Shown one piece after another: positions 52,801 to 64,000 of a stretch of DNA of 64,000 nt. Positions within the stretch are counted from its first letter, which is position 1, and the number at the start of each line of letters is the position of its first letter. Below the pieces are notes generated by a model. That model was not told the DNA's origin. It did not search any database and saw only the letters and a list, made by a program, of their open reading frames with translations. The stretch covers positions 2,604,001 to 2,668,000 of the forward strand of contig OZ218964.1 in assembly GCA_965112735.1 (NCBI GenBank), in the 5' to 3' direction. Origin of the DNA: Phaeosaccion multiseriatum. Taxonomy: Eukaryota > Ochrophyta, other classes. Both the position numbers and the translations under genes were made by a program.

Positions 52801-53202
52801 CCCTTGCCCCTTGCCCCTTGCCCCTTGCCCGCTCTCGCGTCGAGCTTGAGTCATGAAAGGAGTGGACCGCTGACAAATGGAAAGGAGCGGTCGGGGACTG
52901 GTGCTCAGTAGTCGTGCTGCTCCCGCCGTTTGAGGCAAGGAGGACACCGACTCTTCCCTCCTCCTCCTGACGCCAGCGAGTCTCGAGTAGTCTCGAGTAG
53001 TCTCGAGTAGTTTGGATTTGAGCAGCAGGCTCGGGACTTGGGTGTTGGTGAGGAGCAAAAGTGAGAGAATGGACAGGGCGATTGCTTTTACGGATCTCAT
53101 CTCATGCTGCCTCCTAAGCACTTTTATTGTTGTATGGATTATGTTACATAGAAATACACAGAGTCAAACAATTCAAAGGCCGCCTTGCTCGGACGGCGAC
53201 AT
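52801..53202. other. Spacer between the minisatellite and the coiled-coil gene
   Basis: Contains CCCTTGCC repeats (52800-52830) and a triplicated AGTCTCGAGT block at 52978-53010. No exon supported. The 3' UTR of the minus-strand coiled-coil gene probably lies at its right end. Confidence 0.5.
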
Positions 53203-53400
53203 CTACCTGCCTCCTCGCCTCTTGGCCGCGCACTTGGCACAGGGCTTGCCATCGTCCCACCGCCTCTTGACTTCATTCCCGCAAACGCCGCAGCGCGGTG
53301 GGTGTTGCGAATGATATTCCTCCAGGTGCTTGGTACAAAGCCCAGACTTTAAGGTACGAACTGCTTTCTCGCAGCCGCTCCTCTTGCAGGTGTCTGTGTT

Positions 53401-53431
<31 letters not shown>

Positions 53432-53959
53432 GAGGAGGAGCGCGAGGCGAGGATGCGGCTCAGAGAAAAAGTCTCCCTCACCCCCTGCAATCACTCACTA
53501 ACCTTTGGAGCCGAGCTCCTCGTCGTAGTTGTCCCTCCTCGCCTTCTTGTTCTTAGTCGAGACAGGCTTGCCCTTGCGCTTCTTGTTGTTCGTCGCCGCT
53601 TCAGGGACTCGCTTGGGTGTGTTCATCGCGCGCTCCAGCTCCGAGATGCGCTGCTCAAGGTTGGTATTGTCCCTCTCCTGCACGTTGTTCGTGCGTTGTT
53701 GGATTTCGTCGCACTTCTCCAGGTTGCGGATGCGTCGCCTCAGCTCGGAGTCCTCGTCGCTCTTCCGCGGCGTGTTCTTTCTTCCTCCTGCCAAAGCAAT
53801 CTCTTTCCCGCTGGTGGCTGGCTTCTGCTTGTCGCAGCCCAGCCCCTGGCTTCTCTGCTGGTCGCAGCCGCAGGCCGCCTCTGGCTGGTTATCGGGGGCC
53901 AGAGAAACCTCGCCTGGGGCCTCTGCTTGTCCCACGCGCCGAGACAGATAGTGTCCCAT
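53203..53959 (-). CDS. Small coiled-coil protein with two C-terminal Cys-rich zinc-binding motifs
   Basis: Two exons, 53503-53959 and 53203-53393, about 215 aa, phase-1 junction. I do not recognise a named family. Residues about 66-112 form a heptad-like helix (DSELRRRIRNLEKCDEIQQR, then TNLEQRISELERAM). A basic segment (NNKKRKGKPVSTKNKKARRD) may be a nuclear localisation signal. The C-terminus has a CKRSGC...GLCTKHLEEYH pattern and then CGVC-x13-CAKC, compatible with two zinc sites. Could be a DNA- or RNA-associated protein. A GGA repeat lies in the intron. Confidence 0.6.
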
Positions 53960-54679
53960 TCCTCTTTCTTCCGCCGCTCAAAGGCAGTTGACCTCTACGA
54001 CGAAAGCTACCCAGCGCATGGAAGGGGGCTTATTTACGAAGTTTGTGGCAGGCAAGAGAGCATTGGCTTTTCAAAGAAGGGGTTGAAAAAAAGGGTTCTT
54101 GACACGCAGACCCGCCCCTCGTTGAAGATTACGAGAGCCGAAGTCCCAGGGCGGGGGGGAGACCCCGGGGGGCCTATCATTCTATCATTGTGCCACAGCA
54201 TTTGAGGAGAGAGAGTGTGTTGAATCAGCCACACGAGCGAAAGGACCTTTGAGGAGAGAGAGTGTGTTGAATCAGCCACACGAGCGAAAGGAGAGATCAC
54301 TTGACAAGGCAAGTCTCTGCATTGCCCTCTCTGCCGGGGACACCAGACCGTTGCGCAACAAACCATTTCGACCTCAATTTGAAACACTTGCCCTCAACCG
54401 ATCGTTCTGCTGTTGTGCAGATGAGGACTACAACTAAAGGAGGAAGGAAGGAGGGTTTGCCATGTTCGCAAGGTATGTATTTGTTCCCAATTGTAAGTAG
54501 GTCGCGACACGGGCACCGTAGTCGTGCAGCGTAAAACAAATGCGGACTTGCGCTCGCGGTCAAAAGAAGGAGGCCAAATGTGCGCACCCCTTGGCACGAC
54601 GTCGTACCCCCCCCCCTCCTCCCCTGGCACGCGTACCCCGTCTTCGACAGCTTTTTTGTGACGACCCCATCAAGGCCGC
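53960..54679. other. Intergenic region with a 45-bp tandem duplication
   Basis: A block beginning TTTGAGGAGAGAGAGTGTGT occurs at 54201-54245 and 54248-54292, nearly identical. The rest has no supported exon. It lies between the promoter of the coiled-coil gene and the 3' end of BRR2. Confidence 0.6.
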
Positions 54680-56317
54680 TCAGTCTCCCCCTTCGTCCGC
54701 TGTCCCGTTCTCCCCCTCCTCCTCGTCGTCGTCGTCCTCGTCCTCGTCATCCTCCTCCGCCTCACCCACGTCGATGTCAACGTCGTACTCCTGATCGCAG
54801 CCAAGGTAGGAGTCGCACATGAAGAGGAGGTGAAGCTTGTGCGTGCCCACCTTCTCAGGGGCGAGGAAGTCAAGCTTGACCTTGAGGGGTTTACCCAGCA
54901 GTGTGGACACCTTATGTATGTGCCACGCCACACGCACATAGAGCAGCACAGAGGGAAACGGGAAGGAGAGGATTAGAGACGGAGGGAGAGACAGAGAGGC
55001 AGAGCAGAGAGAGGCAGAGAGTGTGTGTGTCGTGTGGGTGTGTGCGTGTTGTTGTGCGTGTGTATCGAGAAGTAGAAACGAAAGGAAATCCGCATTGGCA
55101 ATGGATGAGCCGAAGCATCTCCTCTTCCCACCCAATTTGAAACCCTTTCCAAACAAAAACCACCCTCGTTCATCCCTCTCGTCCCGGTCACCAATGGCAG
55201 TAGATGCCCAACGCCTTACCTTCTTGATGGCCAGCAGCGAGTTGTTGGCCTTGTCTCCCACGATGAGCCACCAGCCCTCGCTCTTCTCCTTGGGATAGTA
55301 TGGAGCCACCACCTGGGGGGGGAGACAGGGGCAAGAGAGAGAGAGAGAGGTGGAGACAGAGAGAGTCGACAGGAGAGTTGGACAGAGAGAGAGAGATGAC
55401 ATGGGGAGTACGCAGACGGACATTGACAGAGATACAGAGGTAGAGAGGAGAGCAAGTGGGGGTGTGTGAGAGTATATCCGGCAGGGGGGTTGCGAAAACG
55501 TCGACTGCTGCCCATCCTCCCCTGTCGAAGAAGGAAAGAATGAGGGAAGGAAGGAAGGAAGGAAGGAAGGAAGGAAGGAAGGAAGGAAGGAAGGAAGGAA
55601 GGAAGGAAGGAAGGAAGGAGGGCAGACAGGAAGGAATGCAGGCAGGAAGGAAGGAAGGAAGGAAGGAAGGAAGAAAAGGACCGAAGGAAGGAGGATGCGC
55701 GACACACCTACATCCACCATCCACACCACCCCCGCTCGGAGACCGAGACGTACACAGAGGCGCAGACATACACACCCACATACACACACGCACCCGCCCT
55801 TACCTTTCCATACTCCTGGTCCTCCTCCTCGTCCTCCTCGTCCACGTCCCTCTGCAGCGTGACTGAGAGACTGACGGCCTCTCCGGCGGCGATTTCGTCC
55901 TTGTCCTCCACCTCGAAGGAAAGTTCCACGTTAGGGAATGCGTTACAGAACCTTCGGGTGACAGCAAGAAGAAGGGGAGGGATGGCAGCAGAGGGGAGGG
56001 AGAGGGGGGCAGGGGGCAGGAGGAGAGGAGAGTGGGGCAGGCACGGGGGCAGGGCATGGCAGGGCATGGCATGGCCGGGCAGAGAGCACAGTTGGAGCAC
56101 AAGGGTTGAGTTTCGGTTTCAGGGACATGGTGCTTCAAGGGAGGACACACACATGATCATCCATCCCACTGCACTGCGGAGGGAGGGGAGGGGAGGGGAG
56201 CAAGGAGAAAGATGGACACACACGCTGGAAAGAGGCAGGGCGGGGAGGAGAGGAGAGGAGAGGAGAGACAGACAGACAGGCATGCAGACATACAGACATA
56301 CACACAGACAGACAGAA

Positions 56318-56370
<53 letters not shown>

Positions 56371-56453
56371 GGCATGCAGACATACAGACATGCACACAGA
56401 CAGATAGACAGACAGACAGACAGAAAGACAGACAGACAGACATGCAGACATGC

Positions 56454-56492
<39 letters not shown>

Positions 56493-58255
56493 AGGACAAC
56501 GAAACAAACACATACATAGGAGAGAAAGAGAGGGAGGGACGAAGAGGGACAGAGAGAGAAAGGGAGAGAGAGAAAAGAGGAGAGAGAGGGAGAGAGAGAA
56601 GAGAGGGCGGGAGAGAGGGAGAGCGGCAACTCGAGGGAGAGAGACAACGAGGCGGCAGAGACAGGCCCACATGAGCAGATATAATACCCCCCTCATACGC
56701 CCCTCATACCCCCTGCATACCCCCCTCACACGCCCCTCCGCCTCACCTCGCAACGTCGGCCATCTGTCTGGGCCCTAGCGGCAGCAGCTCCTGCCTCTGC
56801 TCGTCCTCAAGCTCCATCACGTCAAGGGGAGTCTCCACCCCCGCCGCCTCGCACGCCTTGGCCATGGAGGGGCTGACGTGGGGCAGCTGGCGGAGGTACG
56901 AGTCCTTCTGCCACACCGCTTGCACCACCATCTGGCTCAGCTCCATCGCCTACGGAGGGAAAAGGCGCGGGGAGGGGACGAAGGGCGTAGGAGGAGTCAG
57001 CGATGAGTCAGCGATGTGCAGAATGTCGAGAGGGTTGCTCGCACGAGAGAGACGCCATGTTCTGTGGCAGCTGGATTTCCCCCCTCCCTCCACACCCCCC
57101 TCCTCCCCTGCTTCCCTCCCTCTCCCCCCCCCCCCTGCACACACACACACACCTCAATGGCTGGCTTGAGCCACCCGTTGCTGCTGATGACGTCAACGAG
57201 TGCCTGCACAAGCTTGGTGGCCTGCCCCACCACCTTGGCTTGGTCCCCTCGCAGGTCTATACCCAAGGGGGTGCGGCTGAAGTGGGCCTGCAGCAGCACG
57301 TGCGCCTGGAGAGGAGGAGATGGCAGTGGAGGGCACATGCGGGAGGCGTTGAGGCGGTGAGCATTCATTCTCGTGGAGAGGGGATGGGAGCGAACAGAAC
57401 CACCTCCTTCCCTCCTTCCCTCCCTTCCCCTGTGCCTGACGGGCCTCTCTCTCCCCTAAGTTCTGGGCTTGGCGTGTGCTTCACATCAGCGACTCTCTAC
57501 ACGCCTGTTGACAACTCTACACACCCCTGTTGATTGTTGCGGGGCACGGCTGTCCTTCCTCTTGTCGTTCCTTACCTTGGCGGGAGTCTGTGAGAAGTCC
57601 CACCCCTTGGGCAGCGCCTGTGGGAGGTGCTTGGTGAGCTGCTGAAGGAGCCTCTCCTCTCGGGACCGCACGGGAAGGGAGTTGAACTCGGACGCGCTGG
57701 GGAGGAGGAGGAGGAGGAGGAGGAGGAGGAGGAGGAGGAGGAGGAGGAGGGGGCAAGGAGAGGGGGGGCGGTTAGAGATGAAGGTGGTGATCACCCCTCC
57801 CGCCCCTCCAAAAGTGTTACTCCTCCCAAACCCAGCCAAGCACTGTCAGGCACGCACTGTCAGCCGCTTTGCGCTCATCTGCTCTCCCCTCCCCTCCCCT
57901 CCCCTCCCGTCCCTCCCCCCCCTCACCTGCTAATCATGTCCAAGATGCCCTTAAGCTTGGTCTTGGCCGTGACTGAGTTGGCAAAGAGCTCCACTGTGGT
58001 GTAGTTGATGTAGTAGTAGGCCCCCACCATGCCGAGGTTCAGCGGCCCCAGCACCATGTCATCCTCCACGGACACACAGCGAGCCTCCTCAAGGTCTGAC
58101 ACGCACTGCTCCACAAGCTCCGACAGGTAGTCGCTGGTGTGAGGGGAGTGGGTGGATGGACAGAGAGGGGATGGTCAGATAGGAAGACCTCTCCACCAGC
58201 TCAGACAGACACACTCACATATACACACAAACACACACAAACACACACCCACACA

Positions 58256-58312
<57 letters not shown>

Positions 58313-58564
58313 CTGAGGTGTCTGTGGGAGACGCCGGCCATGTTGTAGTAGTTGGGGTTCTGCGTGAGGCGGCGGTAGAAGAAGGTCCACGTCAGGTAGT
58401 CCACCGCCTCCTGCTTGTTCTCGATGGTCTTGGTCACCACTTCGGCGTTGATGTGGTCGGAAAGGACATGGTCCAAGTGAGATTCGATGGGCAGCGGCTC
58501 CTGCAACAGCCGCCGCTGGGGAGCGGGGGGAGGGGGTGGGGGGGTGGAGGGAGTCAGAGAGAGG

Positions 58565-58595
<31 letters not shown>

Positions 58596-61561
58596 GGAGA
58601 GAGAGAGAGAGAGGGAGAGAGAGAGGGAGAGGGGAGAAGGGATGTGAAGACTGACTGCATCGTTTCACGTAGCAGGACAGGAGGTGACAGGAGGTGACAT
58701 GCCTCACGCACACTACCCTAGGGTTAGGTACATGTGCACACCTGACCAAAATACTCACCAAGTAGTCCTTCTTGGGTGTGTGGCAGAGCACCACGGCCTT
58801 TCCCCCATTGCCGTCCTCCTCGTCCCTGCCCGCCCTGCCCGCCAGCCCGATCATCTGCAGCACGTCTGCCACTGGGTAGTCCACATATCGGTGCTCACGG
58901 CCGTCGTACTCCTCCGTGCCCATGACGACAACGGTCTGGGCGCCGCCGAGGTCCCCCACCGCCCAGCAGAGCGTGCGGGGCAGCACCAACGCCTTGATGC
59001 GGCCCGTCCTAAAGAGCCCCTTGACCGTCATAAGGTCGGCGGCACTCATGCCCGAATGGAGGAAGCCCACGCCCTTGTCCAACGTCTGCTGCAGCGACCC
59101 CTCCTTGACGCTGACCGCCCCCCCCGGGCCGTTGGAGGCGAGGTCCTCCCCACCCCCCTGCAGGAACATTCCGGGCTCTCCCTCTGCGGCAGCGAGCGAC
59201 ATGAGGTCGATGGCCGTGATCTGGGCCTGCTTGCGCGATGACACAAACACCATGACCGGCTTGTCCGCCTGTGCCGCCGGAGCCGCGGCATTGAAGGCCG
59301 GCTTGGCCATGGCAAGCATTCGACTCGCGAAGTGCGCGACATCGAGGCCGTAGAGGTGCAGCTCCAGAGGGACCGGCCGCAGGGAGGGGTGGAAGTTGAA
59401 CAGGCTCGACGAGGAGGCACCCATCCAGTCCCCCACCTCCTTAGCGTTCCCCACGGAGGAGGCGAGGCCCACAATACGGCAAGGCTTACCCGTCTGACTG
59501 CCCATGTAACGCATGCGACTCACCACCACCTCCAGGCACGGGCCGGAGGCGGAGGACGAGCCCAGCAGGTGTAGGTCATCCACCAAGAAGAGTGCCACCT
59601 CCTGCACGGCCGTCCTCTGCCTCCATCGCCTGCTGAGCGTGTCCCACTGCTCCGCGGTGGCCACGACTATCCTCCCCTGCTGAACAAGCTTAAGGTCCAC
59701 AGCGGACTCTCCTGTGAGGCGCACAACGGACGCCCCCATGGCCGCCCCGATGGTCTGCTTCCACTCTGCGGCCCTCTGATCGGCCACCTCCTCCTTGGGG
59801 CACACGTATACGCACTTGCCCCCCTCGCCCCCCCCTCTAAGGAGCCGCACCAACGCAAACTCGGCTGCTGCGGTCTTGCCACTGCCCGTGGGGGCGCACA
59901 GGAGCACGTTGGAATTCTTCTCGTACAGCTCCTGGAACACCTTCTCGATACACACACAGGTGTGCAGGGTGTCAGGGGAGGGAAGAGGAGTTACGCTTTC
60001 GTTACATGGGTCAGGGGAGCTCTGCCTGCCCATATGCCTGTCCCTTCTTGTGCCCCATACACTGCCTGCCCATATACCTGCGTCTGCACGGGGTTGAACC
60101 TCCTCCATCCCCTGTCCGCGTACGCCTTCTCCACAGAGGGCTCCCCCAGGGCCGTGAGGGGCAGGGGTTGAAGGTCCAGCAGCTCCGTGTGGGGAGGGAA
60201 CTTGGCGGGCAGCACGAGGTGTCTGAAGGAGATGGGCATAACGGCCTCGCTGTGCAGCCACCGATCGGACACAACCTTCACAAAGTACTGCAGAGAGAGG
60301 GAGGAGCGTTAGAGGTCCCACACACACACACAAAACACACACAATACACACACATACACAATACACACAATACACACACACACACACATACACACACACA
60401 CACTAACCTGCGGCGGCAGCGGATCGAAGACGGGCACGGTAAGGGTGAGGAGATGGTCGTTCTCCGCCAGGCGCTTCTTGAGGAGGAACGACTCGTAGTG
60501 CAAGATGGACTCGCCGTCGCCGTCTGTGACTATCACCCAGAATTGCTGAGGCAGGGCAGGGGTTGGACAGATAAGGGTACATAGGGTTAGAAGGGGTGAG
60601 AATGAAAGAAGAAAGGATACCCCCCCCCCCTTCCATCAACGGGGCGCGACGAAGTCCCCCAAGCCCCCCCCCCCCCCTCCCCTTCTGCCCTCAACAATGG
60701 TCTCCCTCTTACCCTTTACCCTTTACCCTCCCCTCCTATACCCAAACCCTACTCCCCATCCCCTGACCTGCGCCATGCCGTGTATCTTCTCGTCGTAGGC
60801 GAAGTCCGCCGTGAGGGTGAGCTCCACCCTGAGCAGGCTCCTCGTGACGGGCTGCACGGCGGCAGACAGCTCGATCTTGGGCACTGAGTGCACCATCTTA
60901 TGCAGCACCTTGCCTGTGGGGGGGAGGAAGCAAGTGTAAGTGTAACGGTCAAGTGTAACGGTCGCAGCACTAAGTAGAGCCCAGGCACCAGCTCCACCCC
61001 CCGCTCTCTGCTCCATCCTGCTCCATCCACTGCCATCCCCCATCCCTCCGCCGCTGTCACTCACCCATTCTGGCGAGCTTGACGAGCTCCCCGAGGTCGG
61101 CAGCGGACAAGTCTCCGTACCTGCCATGCCATGTGCCGTTAACGTCAAGACGTAACGGACGGTACGGTCAGAGGGAGGACGGACGGTCGGTGGACGGAAC
61201 GGAAGGTCACGGGGGCGCAAGGCATCAGAGAGCAAAGAAGGAATGCTTTTGAAACTTGCCCTTCCCCTAACTCCGCCGCTCTGCCCTGCCCATACACCCC
61301 TGATCATGACTGACCTGTCCCAGGAGATGTCCTTCCGCTCGAGCTTGCGATACAGCACCTCTGGCAGCGTCTGCGGGCCCGAGAACTGACGGAGGGGGCT
61401 CTGGCTCAGCCAACACCTGAGGGGCACAGTGCAGCAGTTGGTGATACAGTCATGTTGAGAGGGGCACAGTGCAGCAGTTGGTGATACAGTCATGTTGAGA
61501 GGGGGGCTCAGACTCAGCCACTGCCTTTATCATTGCTTAAGATTGGGGCGGTGAAGACACC

Positions 61562-61594
<33 letters not shown>

Positions 61595-62244
61595 CACCCC
61601 ACCTCAACACAAGTCCCCTACCCCCTACCCACCTGCGCTCCACCATCTTGCAAAGCGTGAGTGTCTTGTCAGCAAGGGCCGCCCACCCCCTCTTGAGCGC
61701 AATCTCGAACAGGGCCCTGAGGATCCTCGCTGCCGACTGCCGCACGTACGTCATGTCCGCAAGCAACGCGAAGCCCTCGAGGCGGAGGTTGCTGATGTAT
61801 GCCTGCAGGAGGGCGTTCACCTTGGCGGAGGGCTCGTCCATGCCCTCCTTGATGGGAATGGGCACCTGAAGCAGGCAGGGAGGCAGCGGGGAACAGGGGT
61901 CATCAAAGGGGTTGAGAGTGAGGGGTGGATGAGAGGGGTGGGTCAGGGACAACACACGTCAGGGGTGAGGGGTGATGAGGCCTCACTCACTCACTCCCTC
62001 ACTCACACACACACACCAAGTCACTCACACCCACCTTGGCGGCCAGCTTGGCGAGCTCGAGCTTCTCCTCCTCCCTCACCACGATCTGCTGGAACTCGTC
62101 GGACTGCGAGAAGAGGCGGAACAGCTCGATGTCCGACGTGGTGGGCTTGAGCTGCTCGTTGAATGTCTGCATGGTCGTGTGGGACAGGTAGTAGTATGAC
62201 GCCACCCGGCCGAGGGCCGTCGCCTACAAGGGGGGGAAGGGAGG

Positions 62245-62279
<35 letters not shown>

Positions 62280-62407
62280 TGAGTGCAAGGCAAGCAAGGC
62301 AAGACCCTTTGTGGGGGGGGCTTCACCCTATGACACACGTACAAACTCACATCACATCACATGTCCACTCACGCATCCCACCTTCCCCCCACCCACCCAA
62401 ACACACC

Positions 62408-62464
<57 letters not shown>

Positions 62465-64000
62465 GCAGGCTGCCTCCCTTCCTGTCGTACTTGACAAGGC
62501 CTGTTCTGTCGAGCATGTTCGCCGCTGAGTGCACGAGGTTGACGCGGTGCTGGAACAGACGCGGGTCGTCCAGGGCCGCGTTTTCCGGCACCTGTGATTA
62601 CAGCAATTGGTGGTAAGCAGCAGATAAGTGGGTTGGTGAGGAGGGGCAACGTATATGGGCAGAGGCCGAGGCTCGACAGAGCTTGGCCGAGCAGCAGCTG
62701 CTTAAGGGCGACACCATCACCACGCACCCTTTCCCTCCTCTTTTTTCTTCCCTCTCCTCTCATCCCTCCTCTCCTCCCTCTTTCCCTCCCCCCCCTCCCC
62801 TCCCCTCCCTATTCACTCACTCACCGAGTAGCAGTTTGGGTTCCGCATCATGCGCACATAGAGATACGTGTAGCCCAGCCAGATGGCCGCGTCCCGCACG
62901 GTCTGGATGGAGCCCAGCACGATTTCCGCGTTGAGATGGTCGGCCAGCTGCTTGACCAGCTGCGACTCGATGGGCAGCTGCTGGTTGTTGAGGCTGAGGT
63001 AGAACTGCAGCCGAGCGTGTTGAGTGATGACGATGCCCTCTCCGCGGTCGTCGAACTGAGGCCTGCCTGCTCGCCCCATCATCTGTAGCACGTCTAGAGG
63101 GGACAGCTCGTCCCACCTGTTGAAAGGGATGGGCGCAAGCATGTGGGCAGAAGCATATGGGCAGGCAGGCAGGCAGGCAGGCGTAAGGGCAGGTCGGCAA
63201 GCAGTAAGTCAACGATACGCATTGCGGTAAGTCAATGGAAATACCAATAGAGAAGGATGCGTACCAACGCTATCCAGCGTGCCCTTGAGGATGACCCCAT
63301 AAGCCTCTACTCTACCCTCCCCGCTGTACCCGTATACCCGTATGCCTGTGCTGCCGTGATACTATAATTACCTGCCCTTGTCCGGGTAGTACATCTGCGT
63401 GCCCTTGAGGATGACGGTGTGCGCGGGGAGATTCACGCCCCAGGCCAGCGTGGCCGTCGACACCAGCACCTGCGATGGAAGTCACAATAAGTCAATAAAA
63501 GCTGAAGCACTAGCACACCTTGTTGTGAGCACGTGCAGTGCATACTCCACTTGAAGGACACACTAGATGCTCTCCCTATCCTTCGTCTGTACGCGCTGTA
63601 ACTGTACTGTAACTGTGCTGTAACTAACTGTGCTGTAACTGTACTGTAACTGTGCTGTAACTGTACTGTAACTGTACTGTAACTGTACTGTAACTGTACT
63701 GTAACTGTACTGTAAATGCGCTGTACTGTACCTGCACGTGCTTGGCGCTGTACAAGTCCTCCACCAAGTTGCGGTCCTCGCGGGTCATGCCTGTTGGGCA
63801 GGGGCAGGGGGGAGGGGAAAGGGAGGGGAAAGGAGGTAAGAAGGGGTCTTGCTTTGCTTTGCTCGCTTTGCTCGCTTTGCTCGCTTGCTTGTTGCACTCG
63901 GAGCCGGAGAGCACTTGCCCCCGTCATGACAGGCACAACAGGGGCCTCCCCGACCCATCCACTACCATCCCCGAACCATCCACTGCCATCCCCCCACACT
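54680..64000 (-). CDS. BRR2: U5 snRNP 200-kDa helicase Brr2, C-terminal part, 5' end beyond window
   Basis: Spliceosomal Ski2-like helicase that unwinds U4/U6. Visible exons (minus): 63732-63790, 63372-63469, 62825-63116, 62463-62591, 62035-62223, 61633-61865, 61315-61416, 61065-61120, 60768-60913, 60408-60545, 60078-60287, 58759-59940, 58313-58515, 57927-58133, 57576-57696, 57153-57305, 56747-56949, 55804-55951, 55220-55312, 54680-54910. The window opens inside helicase cassette 1 ([32 protein letters not shown]). Then come Sec63 unit 1, cassette 2 ([19 protein letters not shown] in place of [18 protein letters not shown]) and Sec63 unit 2 ([63 protein letters not shown]), ending in an acidic tail. 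Introns are numerous and microsatellite-rich, unlike most neighbours. Confidence 0.93.
55550..55680. repeat. (GGAA)n microsatellite in a BRR2 intron
   Basis: GGAA tetramers over about 130 bp with a GCAGGCAGG-type interruption near 55620-55650. Confidence 0.95.
56266..56495. repeat. (CAGA)n microsatellite in a BRR2 intron
   Basis: About 230 bp of CAGA tetramers with interspersed CATGCAGACATA variants, followed to 56640 by a GA-rich tract. The intron is 55952-56746. Confidence 0.95.
57699..57752. repeat. (GGA)n microsatellite in a BRR2 intron
   Basis: Pure GGA trinucleotide directly beside the 3' splice site of the intron, in the polypyrimidine-tract position on the coding strand. Confidence 0.9.
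58245..58312. repeat. (CA)n microsatellites at BRR2 splice donors
   Basis: CA repeat that begins immediately after the donor of exon 58313-58515. Comparable CA tracts start right at the donors of exons 60408-60545, 62463-62591 and 57153-57305, so on the coding strand the repeat reads GTGTGT and itself supplies or extends the donor. Confidence 0.85.
58556..58632. repeat. (GA)n microsatellite in a BRR2 intron
   Basis: GAGAGA/GGGAGA tract within intron 58516-58758. On the coding strand this is a CT tract close to the 3' splice site. Confidence 0.9.
61421..61500. repeat. 40-bp tandem duplication in a BRR2 intron
   Basis: Two copies of a 40-bp unit containing GCAGCAGTTGGTGATACAGT, the best-preserved non-coding examples of the motif dispersed through the large gene. 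Confidence 0.9.
63597..63722. repeat. CTGTAACTGTA tandem repeat in a BRR2 intron
   Basis: About eleven copies of an 11-bp unit CTGTAACTGTA, some reading CTGTAACTGTG, ending at the donor of exon 63732-63790. Confidence 0.95.

Noticed and set aside
51844-53121. 425-residue minus-strand frame with Pro-Ser-His-His repeats
   Set aside because: Open mainly because the 12-bp repeat has no stops and the 26-bp repeat happens to stay open in this phase cycle. It overlaps the stop of the FNIP gene. Kept only as a finding.

Overview
The window is nuclear DNA from a GC-rich, intron-containing eukaryote. Most genes are split by GT-AG introns with strong GTGAGT- or GTAAGT-like donors. Microsatellites (CA, GA, TCC, GGAA, CAGA) are very abundant. 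The core eukaryotic machinery (Spc24, Prp17/CDC40, Brr2, a PB1/FW NBR1-like protein, mitochondrial branched-chain ketoacid dehydrogenase E1-beta) and a secreted Cys-rich protein with Thr/Ala/Pro linkers suggest a stramenopile alga, perhaps a eustigmatophyte. That assignment is inference from style and protein resemblance, not proof.

Layout. 1-5.7 kb: BCKDHB (minus) diverges from a kinetochore SPC24 gene (plus), followed by a headless J-domain fragment. 5.8-28.9 kb: a tandem array of five genes (minus) for one unrecognised two-pass membrane protein with a Thr-Gly hexanucleotide-coded repeat. The unit is about 4.83 kb and each of the four internal spacers carries a 440-bp foldback element. The central three copies are essentially identical. 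29.4-30.8 kb: a secreted Cys-rich protein (plus), divergent from the last array copy. 31.2-39.0 kb: one very large five-exon gene (minus) for a low-complexity acidic/Gln-rich protein. 39.2-43.2 kb: PRP17/CDC40 (plus), including a GC-AG intron. 43.9-46.8 kb: PB1+FW protein (minus). 47.5-51.9 kb: a FNIP-repeat protein with an MGC N-terminus suited to lipidation (plus). 51.9-52.8 kb: two minisatellites. 53.2-54.0 kb: a small coiled-coil/zinc-binding protein (minus). 54.7-64.0 kb: the 3' part of BRR2 (minus), whose 5' end lies outside the window.

The genes do not form one pathway. Two (PRP17, BRR2) serve the spliceosome. The most unusual content is the array with its foldback elements and several short motifs dispersed through coding, intron and spacer DNA, some read in different frames in different places. 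This points to DNA-level repeats rather than protein conservation. Exon coordinates were derived by hand from splice consensus and protein continuity. They are phase-consistent but unverified by transcripts.
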